Shown in pieces: positions 10,210 through 19,880 of a stretch of DNA of 36,707 nucleotides (position 1 is its first letter; every line of letters starts with the position of its first letter). This stretch comes from Lingula anatina (Eukaryota; Brachiopoda; Lingulata; Lingulida; Lingulidae). The stretch lies in assembly GCF_001039355.2 (NCBI RefSeq), contig NW_019775686.1:215407-252113 (forward strand), written 5' to 3'. The notes beneath the pieces were generated by a model. The model was not told the origin of the DNA. It did not search any database and worked only from the letters and a program-made list of their open reading frames with translations. A program made the translations under genes and the position numbers.

Positions 10210-12732
10210 ATGCAACATATTAGCTTGAAGAAAATTTTGAGAAAGTTTGGACCAGGGCCAGTGACCCACGCTTTCAAAGGAGCCGTGGTTGTCGGTGCTT
10301 CCAGAGGGATTGGACGTCAGATTGCAATCACAATTGCTTGTGAGGGCTACCAGGTAGTCGCAGCAGCAAGGACTATGGGCAGTGATCCCACCATTCCAGG
10401 ATCTCTTGTTGAGGTTTCAAACACCGCTTTAGAGCAACATCAGAGTCTTGTTACCCCAGTTCACTGTGACGTGGGAAAACTTCAGGATATTCAGACGTTG
10501 GTGAACTGCGCTGTGAGAGATTTCAAGGGTTTGGACTTGGTTGTTTACAATGCTGGGTCTATACTGTGGGACAATGTAAGGGATATACAAATCAAAGATG
10601 CTGATTGGACTAAGGATGTTTATGTACAGGGTGCTAAAAACGTGATAGATTGTGCTCTGCCACATTTACAGAAGAGGGAAGGGGGAAGGATTGTATTGGT
10701 TGCACCTCCTATTAATTCCAGGTAATGTAGCCGTTTCTCCTTTAAAGTCATTTCCAAAAATTGAATCTGAAAGTTATTGTAGTTGAGTATATTATTTATT
10801 GATATTAGTTCATATATGTTCACTTTACATATGTAGACATTTACCGAGTATGTAAGAAATTGTGTCATGACTCTTTGTTTTGTTTTGTTTTGTTTTGTTT
10901 TGCTTTTTTTCTATTTCTAAATCATCTTTTCAGTACTTTTTTGGGAATGGAATTAATAACTATATACAATGCATTTAAAATGTTATTTTTTTAATAAATT
11001 GATGCATTTCAGCCTTAAGAAATAGCAGTAATTTAGATTTTATCTCGGTAAACATAAAAACATACATATTTTAAAAAGAAACCACATTTTGATGTGTTTT
11101 ATTGAACATCAAGTTAAAAGTTGTCACATCACTTCAGATACTACATTGGCCAGACTCCATATGCTGTGGGCAGGTATGGGATGACTAGTCTAATGCAGGC
11201 CTATGCAGAACAGTTAAAAGGAACAGGTAAAAAAAAATAAAAATATGGAGTGAAGGGAAATGTCAGGTGTTTACTGTATTTGGTGATCAGAAGTAAATGT
11301 AAATGGATATCAAATTAAATTATTGTTTTTCTTTTTATCAAGAGCTTATAAAATATGTGGGTATTACCTCCAATATTTCTGTGACTGTCAGTCACCATCA
11401 TCAGGGAGTAAATGACTAGGTAAATGACAGAAATATTGGAGGTAATACCCACATTTTATAAGCTCTTGTTAAAAAGAAAAACAATAATTTAATTTGATAC
11501 ATACAGAGCTAATGAAACTGTTCTCTCATAAATGGATATCGTTGTTTAAATAAGGGAAGTAATAATTTAACCCTAATTTTATCTAAAACATTTTGGAAAG
11601 GTATTTATTATTTAAAGTTTAAGATTTAAAATTTCATGAGTAAGATGCAGTTATTTTAAAGTAGCATTCAGAAAAGTTTTTTTTAAAATAAAAAATACCA
11701 AGGAGTAGATGCTTCATTGCAAGCTGTCAACACCCCCCCCCCCCCACCCCTCATGAAATCCTTTTAAATCAGTTGACATTAAAGCAGTGGTTGAAGAGGT
11801 ATAACATAAGACAAAGACTTATTGCAATCAAACCTCGACTGCCTGTAGTGAGACCTAAAGCCAGTTTTGTTAAAGCCAAAATTATGGATGCTTTTGTTAG
11901 TTATTAATTGATAAGGAAGCATTATATGGGTTCTTTTCAAGCTTTTAAATTTGCATTATTTCAGAAATAAGTGTAACCTCAGTGTGGCCAGCAACAGTGA
12001 CTGAAAATCCTGTGTCAGTAATGAAGGGTGTGGACCCCAAGTTGATGAGAAAAGATTCCCTATTGGCAAAAGCTGTTACTCATATAGCAATGGAGGAAAC
12101 AGATAGGTAAAGAGATGTGCACCCCATCCCTCCCTCCCCTCCCCTCTTCCCCCTCTCCCCCTCTCTTTCTCTCTCTCCATCACTCTCTCTTTCTCTCAAG
12201 AAAAAATACAAGTTAGCAGTGTAACAAACTGTTTACTAGTAGATACACGGTTGGCATACATGCGTGCTTGACTACTTCTTTTTCAATAACATCTTTTCTA
12301 CAAATACTTGGTGATTTTTAAAATTTTTCATACACATTTGCCTAACTTATAATATACTGATCAGTTTGTATATATTCTTCAAGTTAAAGATCTACCCATC
12401 CAAGTCATCTTAAAATAGAATATTCATCTTATTGTATCTTATGCACCTACAGGAACTGGTGAAAATGGTACATATGGCTATAAATATATAAGAATATGAC
12501 ATGAGAATACAATACAAAACACCTAGCAACTAAACATGACAAATGTATAATTTGGAATGATTGAAAAGACATTTTGGACATTTGTTTCAGTTTAAATGGC
12601 CAAGCACTTATTGACGAAGATTACCTTCGCTCACTGGGAGAGAACGACTTCTCAGAGTTTCGCTGTGATTCTGACAATGAGCCTCCACGCATGGTGCCAA
12701 AGGATGACTTAGATCTGTCTGGTGGTGCATAG
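10210..12732 (+). CDS. HSDL2-like short-chain dehydrogenase, copy 1 (probable pseudoenzyme)
   Basis: Four coding exons: 10210-10721, 11138-11226, 11965-12106 and 12591-12732; 885 nt, 294 residues, all GT-AG. The Rossmann cofactor motif GASRGIG (residues 29-35) and a YNAG motif (113-116) are present. The fold and best-recognised relative are the SDR domain of HSDL2, without its SCP2 tail. Three of the four catalytic residues are changed. The Asn in DVN of copy 2 is Tyr138 here (DVYVQG). The Ser in LVSPP is Ala165 (LVAPP). The Lys of YxxxK is Arg183 (YAVGR). Only Tyr179 remains. The N-terminus is longer than copy 2 and basic with no acidic residue in the first 22 (MQHISLKKILRKFGPG), which could be a mitochondrial presequence; this is inference. 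The C-terminus (DLSGGA) has no peroxisomal tripeptide. The frame is intact, splice sites are good and AATAAA follows at 12747, so it looks expressed rather than dead. Confidence 0.85.
10872..10905. repeat. (GTTTT)n microsatellite in intron 1 of dehydrogenase copy 1
   Basis: About six tandem GTTTT units lie within the first intron of the copy 1 gene. No function is implied. Confidence 0.7.
11308..11499. mobile_element. Near-perfect hairpin MITE with TA flanks (intron 2 of copy 1)
   Basis: Two arms of about 75 bp (about 11306-11382 and 11428-11500) are near-exact inverted copies, beginning TCAAATTAAATTATTG and running to CCAATATTTCTG. They differ by one substitution and a 2-bp indel. The 45-nt loop contains its own small stem, GTGACTGTCAGTCAC. 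The body (11310-11497) is flanked by TA on both sides, as expected for a Tc1/mariner-type non-autonomous element. It carries no coding sequence. Because it lies inside a transcribed intron, the pre-mRNA would carry a long double-stranded hairpin. Confidence 0.75.
11732..11750. repeat. Poly-C tract (intron 2 of copy 1)
   Basis: A C-run broken by a single A (ACCCCC... then ACCCC). The complementary strand is G-rich and could form a quadruplex. A long pyrimidine tract of CCCT/CTCT type follows exon 3 at about 12120-12200. Confidence 0.6.
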
Positions 12733-12746
12733 TGACGTGGTATAAC

Positions 12747-12752
12747 AATAAA
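12747..12752 (+). terminator. Poly(A) signal of dehydrogenase copy 1
   Basis: AATAAA begins 14 nt after the TAG stop, giving a very short 3'-UTR if used. Further AATAAA-type sites lie near 13205. Confidence 0.45.
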
Positions 12753-14110
12753 AGGATTTTGTTTGTTGTTTATTCAAAAATATAAGTGAGTGATTCCAGT
12801 ATTGCAAGGTGTTACTGTGTAAGCTGTAACAATTGGAACACATTAGTTTCTGTACTGACAGAAACGGAAAAATTTTAATGTGTTATCACAAAATGTTTGC
12901 TTTTGTAAAGTTTTTTTTTTTTTTTTTTTGAACTGCACTAACTGTTTGTCAAGGAATTAAATTGGATGTTGAGACTTTGAGTTCATAGAAAAATTGGATT
13001 GCTGAAGGCGGAAGTTTGTAAGTTTGAGAATAGATAATGCTGTGTAGATAAGGCATCTAGTCATATGTGCACAAATGATTTTCTTTCAAAAACTGAAGCT
13101 AAAATTAGATTGCAGGTCCAGTAATTATTTGTGACATTAGATGATTAAAATTGGTTAAGAGATTAGATGAATGTGTTACATGTGGAGTGATCGTTAATGA
13201 TAAATAAATATAACAGAGAAAAAATGTTCTTATGATTTTGTTTTTATTTTATTTCAAGTTGTGAGTGTGGTCATTTCTTTTATTTGATAAATTTGCTATG
13301 CTTTATATTTTAAAAAATTTTAGCACTTTGAAAACAACAAAGTTATACTGAAAATGTCTGAATTGATTCTCGTTTTGAAATATCTTCTAGCACCCCATTT
13401 CCATAGATTAGATCAACCTACCTTAGATCGACCTAACTCCCTGGGGGTTCACGCTAAATAGCTGTCAGCCGGGCGGACACAAAAGTTAATTACCCCCTTA
13501 CAGCTTGTAGTAGGCGGGACGGACATTTAAGTCGGATTATCTGAAAGTAATCTAGTGAGACTCCCCGCGGGGATAGATCGATCTAAAATCTATGGGAATA
13601 GACCCTAGGTCTAGAGTTTCTAAAGTTCAATTTATTATCTTCAAGTTGATAAATGTGATGATTTTTAAAGTAAAATTTTATTTCAAGCATGTTTAATTGT
13701 CAGAACAAATACATTTTTCAGCATGCCAAACAATTGACCTCTAGCATAGAAATATTACTATAATTATCAAACAATTTGACAGTTTTGTCCCTGTAACTTG
13801 CATCAAATGAATGAAATGTTTGGTGGCTTTGGACAAGGATTCACCTCAGATAAATTTTCTGCTGGAGATGTTCAACAGTCTCACAACTGTCTTTGATTTT
13901 GAGTGCTTTTCTGGCGTTCAAACCATATTTAAATGAAAATAATTATGTTTTGTAAACAAACTATTAATATTTACTCAAACCAACTTAATATTTTTCATTA
14001 GAGGGATAGACATTCTGACTACTTTAAATTTTAACAATATAAATAGACAATATAAATAGGAACTGCCTCTCAAATAATCGTAAATAAGTGAGACATAATT
14101 TTTATTTCAG
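12753..14110. other. Spacer between the two dehydrogenase genes
   Basis: AT-rich sequence with no open frame of interest. It contains a 19-T run at 12911-12929 and the possible inverted-repeat element at 13386-13615. An acceptor (TTTATTTCAG, ending 14110) opens the 5'-UTR part of the first coding exon of copy 2. Confidence 0.5.
13386..13615. mobile_element. Possible degraded MITE between the dehydrogenase genes
   Basis: A locally GC-richer island whose ends are related by inversion: CCATAGATTAGATC near 13401 and GATCTAAAATCTATGG near 13580. TCTAG stands at both outer edges (about 13386 and 13610) and may be a target duplication. The interior has a direct repeat of a CGGGCGGACA/CGGGACGGACA type. 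Divergence makes the borders uncertain. Confidence 0.4.
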
Positions 14111-14165
14111 GTAAAAGGTAGTGCTAGCTGATTTGAAAGAAAGCTCAGGAGAAGGCCAAAGCAAA

Positions 14166-16064
14166 ATGGCAGCATCGAAACTGAGAACAGCGTTAGTTAT
14201 TGGAGCCTCCAGAGGAATAGGGCGCCAGATTGCTCTGACTCTGGCAAAAAACAACTTTCAAGTTGGAGTAGCAGCAAAAACTGTTGTAGACAACCCTCTT
14301 AAGCTATCTGGAACAATTATGGAAGTATCCCAGACAATTAAAGAAATTGATGGCTTTGCAGTTCCTATAAAGTGTAATGTAAGGGATGAAAAAGAAATAG
14401 AAGTTGCGGTAGATACTTGTCTGCAAGTGTACAATGGATTGGATTTAGTTGTTTATAATGCAGGGGCAATAATGTGGAATAAAGTTGTTGAAACACCGCT
14501 GAAGAAATTTGACTTGATGATGGATGTGAATGCCAGAGGGGCGTATGCTACTATACAGAAAGTACTCCCATACATGTTGGAGAAGAAACGCGGGAAGATA
14601 ATTTTGGTGTCACCTCCAATTTACAGCAGGTAATGATAATATGTATCTTTGTTAGTGTGAATGTGTTTGTTTGTGCATGTGTTTGCTTTTATATGTAGGT
14701 CTGCATTTGCTGGGATGGATATTTCAGATGATTTTCAAATTTGTTTGTATGTTGGGATGTTTTACCTCTATTTTGTGGGGTTTTATATCAGATTATGTAA
14801 TTATGTAAAGAAAAAGTATCTTATTTCCATCAAGTAATTTTCAACTTTAAAATTTATTTGATTTCTACAAAATATAGGTCAGACGTGCAAATATTTAAAT
14901 AAAAGGGGAACAGAAAATGACCTAAAAGTCCTATAAGCAGCTATTGCTGTGGCTAGGTCACATACTGTGCTTCCAACACAGACTACAAGCCAAAAGTATT
15001 AATATTGTTGTTGTTGTGTGTGGCAGGTTCTTCAAAGGTAAAACCCCGTATGCAGTGGGCAAGGTTGGTATGACAGTCCTCACCCATGGTCTGGCAGAGG
15101 AGCTGAAGGGAACAGGTGGGTTGAAGACTTTTTGGTGGCTTGATATTATGAAACAGAATACATTATTCTACAACAACCTAATAACTAATAGGAAATGTAC
15201 ACATTTTTATACTGTGTCAGGAATGCATTTCAATGACTCTACTGTAAAATAACTATGATAAAAAGTAAAGTTTAAGTGTTTTTATTAAATTTCCAAGTGT
15301 GGCAGTATACAAGAAATTGACTTAAAGTTCATTGTTATGGTAGTTATATGATAGACAGACATTGTGATTCAAGATACAGATTTAACAGCCTTGTGTTTAT
15401 TGTGGAATGTCTTGTTTTTATCATAAATTCAGGTGTGAGCATCACTTCCCTATGGCCAGCCACAGTTATAGAGAGCCAAGTGACAGTGGTGAAGAATGTG
15501 GAGCCAAGATATATGAGGAAGTCCACCATATTTGCTGATGCTGTTCTTAGTATTGCCAATGAAGAAAGTGAAAGGTAGAGTGGTAATTTTGGCTATATTT
15601 TTTTTCAGTAGCATTTTTCTATATTTTTTGCTCATTGTTGAGCCTACCTTTTATTATTTTTTATACAAATTATCACCTGGTGGGCTCTCTGTAGCATGAT
15701 TGTAGTTTTGAAAATAAATTTTCAACATACAATTTTGAGTAAAAACCTTAAGAATTTATTTTTAGAAATTCTAAACATATTGCTCCTTCAGTTAAGCAAA
15801 GAAGAAATGTTTCTTACCATTGAAAAAGAAAAAAAATGGTGAACCATACCCATAATATGTGCCTACATTGTTGCATTTCTTAGACTGAATGGCCAAGCTC
15901 TTATTGACGAGGACTACTTGCGTTCAGTTGGTGTAACCGATTTTGTCCAGTATCGCTGTGATCCAGACCATGAGCCTCCTCGCATGATGCCAAAGACATT
16001 TCCATCTCTTCTTGTAGAGGAGGAAGACCAGAACTTGAACAACATTATGGGACCAAAGTTATAG
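14166..16064 (+). CDS. HSDL2-like short-chain dehydrogenase, copy 2 (catalytic residues intact)
   Basis: Four coding exons: 14166-14629, 15027-15115, 15433-15574 and 15884-16064; 876 nt, 291 residues. Exons 2 and 3 have the same lengths (89 and 142 nt) and all introns the same phases as copy 1, so the pair is a tandem duplication. The start is the ATG in GCAAAATGG; the frame upstream is open but has no ATG. Cofactor motif GASRGIG is at residues 13-19 and YNAG at 97-100. Catalytic set: N122 (DVNARG), S149 (LVSPP), Y163 and K167 (YAVGK). The protein has only the dehydrogenase domain; the SCP2 sterol-carrier domain of vertebrate HSDL2 is absent. It ends GPKL: PKL fits the peroxisomal PTS1 pattern, and vertebrate HSDL2 is peroxisomal. 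It probably reduces or oxidises a carbonyl/hydroxyl on a lipid-like substrate with NAD(P)(H); the substrate is unknown. Confidence 0.9.
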
Positions 16065-16141
16065 ATTGTACATTTCTCTGCTTTCAAGGATCATTACATG
16101 TATCTTTTGATTTTAAAACCTAAGGTTCTGACAGTCTAGGA

Positions 16142-17063
16142 GCACATTCTCAACAAATTAAGCCAGGCTTTACAAAGCCGGTGACCTAAAAATGGCGGAC
16201 GTACATGAAAGAAAAACCGCCTAATCTTTTAATAGTCTCTCCGCCTCCCCACACGTCGTCCCTGCGGGGTACAGTAATTAAATCGCGTCTCCGTTCGCCA
16301 TGCGGAAGCTACCTGAGAAATATTAAAGGTACATACGAACTGAGCATCGGTGGAGTGTGGATTCCCAGTAACACATGTAAACCACTTCTACTAGATTCTT
16401 ATATGACTCAAATAAATGCGACATGCCTAGGGATGAACTGAATAGATCACTCGACAGCCATAAAAGACCTTTAGACTGCTCCTTTCTTTAAATTTTTGGT
16501 TGTAAATTTAACCTAATTTCGTGACCTACTTTCCTGCCCCATTGACATACAGCTTAGAATGCCAGCAGAAAAATTGGTTCAAACATCATTTTCGGGTAAA
16601 ATTAAACAATGCCTTTTGGTAATTCTCTTAGTAATACTACTTGAAACTATATGCTGGCATTTGGTTGGTTTTTGTGACAAAAAATTGACTTTGTATGCAT
16701 CTTTAAGTGCGCATGCTCATCAGTTAAACTCGTGGTGAAGAATGCATGGCGGCTGAAGGCGATCGAAGGAAAAAAGCTCTTCTGTTCTATTATCTTTGAA
16801 AACAGAGACGAAAAAGGAATAATTTGGCCCGTAGAGCAGCAATGAATCGACTATCTACGGAGATAATATCACCAGAGATATTCACGGAAATATTAATGTT
16901 CGGAGCCGAGATTTAATTACTGTACCCCGCAGGGACGACGTGTGGGGAGGCGTGTGAGAGGCGGAGAGACTATTAAAAGATTAGGCGGTTTTTCTTTCAT
17001 GTACGTCCGCCATTTATAGGTCACCGGCTTTGTAAAGCCTGGCTTAATTCGTTGAGAATGCGC
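16142..17063. mobile_element. Long-inverted-repeat DNA transposon, non-autonomous (MULE-like or foldback)
   Basis: Inverted arms of about 150-160 bp (16142 to about 16293, and about 16900 to 17063) share AAGCCAGGCTTTACAAAGCC, AATGGCGGACGTACATGAAA and the GTCCCTGCGGGG block. The right arm has an 11-bp extra. The outer bases GC(A/G)CATTCTCAAC are themselves inverted. TCTAGGAGC occurs at both borders (16135-16143 and 17064-17072): a 7-bp duplication if GC belongs to the terminal repeat, 9 bp if not. The roughly 600-bp interior has no credible open frame, so it needs a transposase from elsewhere. Long arms with a 9-bp duplication would suit a Mutator-like element. It lies 70 bp beyond the stop codon of copy 2, in its 3' flank. 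Confidence 0.8.
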
Positions 17064-17308
17064 TCTAGGAGCCTGTTTTGCAAGAAGTCTAAATTTTTTA
17101 GGCCTACCTTAGACTGACATCACATAACTGACCACATATAGTTGACTTTGTAACATTGATTCAAACAGAAGTTTAGTTGACCTCATTGAGTGAACTATAT
17201 GGTCACCATTGTGAGGAAAATCATTTTCAAGACAATCACAATGTGATCTGGGAGCTTTATATCAACACAAATAAATGGCCTGTAAGATTCCCACATTCAT
17301 CTCGAGAA

Positions 17309-17423
17309 TGGCTTTAGTTGTTGGAGTCTCCAAGGGAATGGGCCACCAGATTGCTCTGACTCTAGTGAAAAACAACTTCCAAATGGAACTGTTGTAGACA
17401 ACCCTAAGCTTGCTGGGACAATA
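17309..17423 (+). pseudogene. Third dehydrogenase copy, fragment of exon 1
   Basis: The segment is clearly related to the first exon of copy 2: ATGGCTTTAGTTGTTGGAG, then CACCAGATTGCTCTGACTCT and ACTGTTGTAGACAACCCT. In frame it begins MALVVGVSKGMGHQIALTL. Relative to copy 2 it lacks 13 nt after the NNFQ codons, so the frame shifts to an immediate TAG, and it lacks 3 nt further on. Similarity ends near 17423, and no later exons were seen. It is a dead partial duplicate separated from copy 2 by the inverted-repeat transposon. Confidence 0.8.
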
Positions 17424-19770
17424 AAATCCTTTCATATCGAACCCCTCAACAATGACTTTTAATACCTTCAGTAAATTCCGTACAATCTATCATTATTATG
17501 TTTAACTTTCAGTTCAGTGATTTTAATAATGCATGAAGTTGCATATTTGGTTTATTGCCATGGTTTTTTCGGTATATTTAAAGACTTTTTTCTAACAACC
17601 AGCAAGTTTTTCTTAGCTTTAGCAGTCTGAGAGCCTGGACTCTTCTGTGGGACCTGGGATGCTAAATAAAGATTAAGTCATTGAATCCTAGATTCGTGAG
17701 ATTGCGTTACCCATGTGAAAGTTAAAAATGGATGGCCAATCTTTTAGCTTTTCTAATTTTTGTGCGTTCCTGGATCAGGTGCAAATGTGCATATGTGTGC
17801 ATCTCATTGCGTGTTCATTTCATGCGTGTGAGTGAGGAAGAATGATTTTGAATTTATATCTGAATACAGAAGTGTTCTGTTGCCTCTCAGCATGTAGGAA
17901 TGCACAAGCTATGTAAATCTGTCTGTACACATAGCTGTCCTCGTATATCAGGTGAAAACATAGTGAATAACACTACTCAGACTACTGTGTCACATGCCAG
18001 TGTCTATATTTGACCTCAAGCTCATCATAGATAGCTTACATACTGTAGTTTGGCTTAAGAGAATACAAACTGTCCTCTCTTAAAACTTAAAAAAAAACTT
18101 GCAGGATGACAATGGATTATTGGATAAAAAATAATGGGGACCAGTGACATTTGTTTGATTAGAATAAATATTTTTTAGACTTAAAACAGTTGTTATCAAG
18201 TGTCCTATTCTGCCACTTTGAGCAATTTTGTAATTGCATGAGGTTAAAGGCACATTTTACTTCTTCGAAGATTCATGACAGAGTATAATTGACTCTTATG
18301 TAAGTTTTATTTTTCTAAATCTAGGGGTCCTTAATAACAGAAAAAAGAAATGCTTAAATCTTTTTTTTTGGGGGGGGGGGGAGGTGGAGGGGTTTAAAAA
18401 ATTCATAGACAACCACTGCTGCAGTAACTATTAACAAAAGATACAGCTGGAACAAATCCAATGTTTATCTTCACTGTTTACATGACAAATTAATTATAAA
18501 CCCTCAATGATAGCTGACAACAGACAAACAATAGACACCTGTTTGTTTGATGGCATATCATATCTTAACAGGCCACTTGAGTGAGGTGTCAGAAGTACTT
18601 TGTATCTGGTAGATTACACATTGACGTGGATTATGTACCTTCATCGCCAAACAAGGGGTTCCTGACTGTTGGACATGTATATGTGCACGAATTCCTACAT
18701 CCTTTCATTTTCATTATATGTTTTTAAAGTAAATTTTCACACTTACGGATAAAAGAAATATGATAAAGGAAAAATGATCGGGATATTTAAATTGATGTAA
18801 ATCCATTTGATGATGATGAGAATCAGTTCTTCGGTCTTTATTTTTGATAAGTGTGACTGGAAAAATGTGTTGAAAAAACACCTGCTGCTTATCACGATGC
18901 CAAGGTAAAGAGACGTAAAAAGAGAGATAAATACAGAAACAAACTTGACTGCAATTTACTCCCTTTCCATCCATCACACAAATGTATCTGGCTCACATTA
19001 TCGGGCCTAATGTAAACAGGGTCACATTATAAGAACTGGTCTTTTTAAGAATGTGACTGTCCCCAGTTGTCATTGATAACCCAGATATTATTGACATACA
19101 GTAAAGGTCAGTGCAGAATTAGGTTAAAGGTATACTGTCCTAGTTTGAAAATTTCCCGATGTCACATTTTCTGTCGACATATACCCTAAAGCTACTCATA
19201 TTTTCTACAATCAAAGAATATTATTAATATGATAAAAACCTTCAAATAAAAATGCCTGATGTCCATATATCCTTCTGTTATGAACAAGAAGGCAAGCCAT
19301 TAAAGGGGACAGGACTGAATAATTTAATTAAAAATCGTATAAAACGCGTCGAGCTATGAATCACGAGTAGGAGAAAATTTACTTTTTTCCATGGAAAATT
19401 CCATTTGGCAGGAAAATAACGGATAGGATACTGCAATTCGACTACTTAACACAGGATTTGCACCATCTGAGAAACAAATTTTTAACCTCTAGGCTTAGAT
19501 ATGTTATAGTTCTAATTTTGAATAAGTACGTTGCAAGACCTCTACACTGACGCGACGAGGTGGGAAAGTGGCAAAGGAATATTTGATCTTTCTGTGCTGC
19601 CGCACTGAATAAGTCTGCAGGTTGTGCGCATAAAAAAGAACAGAATTGCCTGGATGATTTCAGTCTGCATAAGACCACGGTGGAAGTGAAGAACAAAAGA
19701 CTAAGGCGTGGTATAACTCGCATAACCGCGCGTTTCGCATGAATGCGTTATAACCCGCTAATGGACCCGT
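17424..19770. other. Spacer, no gene recognised
   Basis: No open frame with recognisable protein features. It holds a T-run followed by a G-run (18361-18392, GGGGGGGGGGGG then AGGTGGAGGGG), a possible quadruplex site. The minus-strand frame at 19442-19723 has no recognisable domain and was not called. Confidence 0.5.
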
Positions 19771-19773
19771 GGT

Positions 19774-19880
19774 CTATGTAAGATAGACCTCTCGTCAGCG
19801 AGGGTTATGTGACATCCACTCGTGCTACGCACTCGTGCATGCCACATAACCCTCGCTGACTCGGGGTCTATCTATTACAT
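19774..19880. repeat. Inverted repeat, possible small transposon
   Basis: Arms of about 42 bp (19774-19815 and 19839-19880), roughly 85% matching, share GATAGACC, GTCAGCGAGGGTTATGTG and CATGTA/CTATGTA ends. The loop holds two CACTCGTG copies around a GTGCTACGCAC mini-palindrome. The block is much richer in GC and CpG than its surroundings. No clear target duplication was found. Confidence 0.6.

Noticed and set aside
14944-15252. 102-residue open frame as a separate gene
   Set aside because: Only 15027-15115 is coding, as exon 2 of dehydrogenase copy 2; the rest is intron read-through.
16205-16441. 78-residue open frame
   Set aside because: It lies within the arm and interior of the inverted-repeat transposon; not protein-like.
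19442-19723. 93-residue minus-strand open frame
   Set aside because: No domain and no splice or start context; adjacent to repeat sequence.
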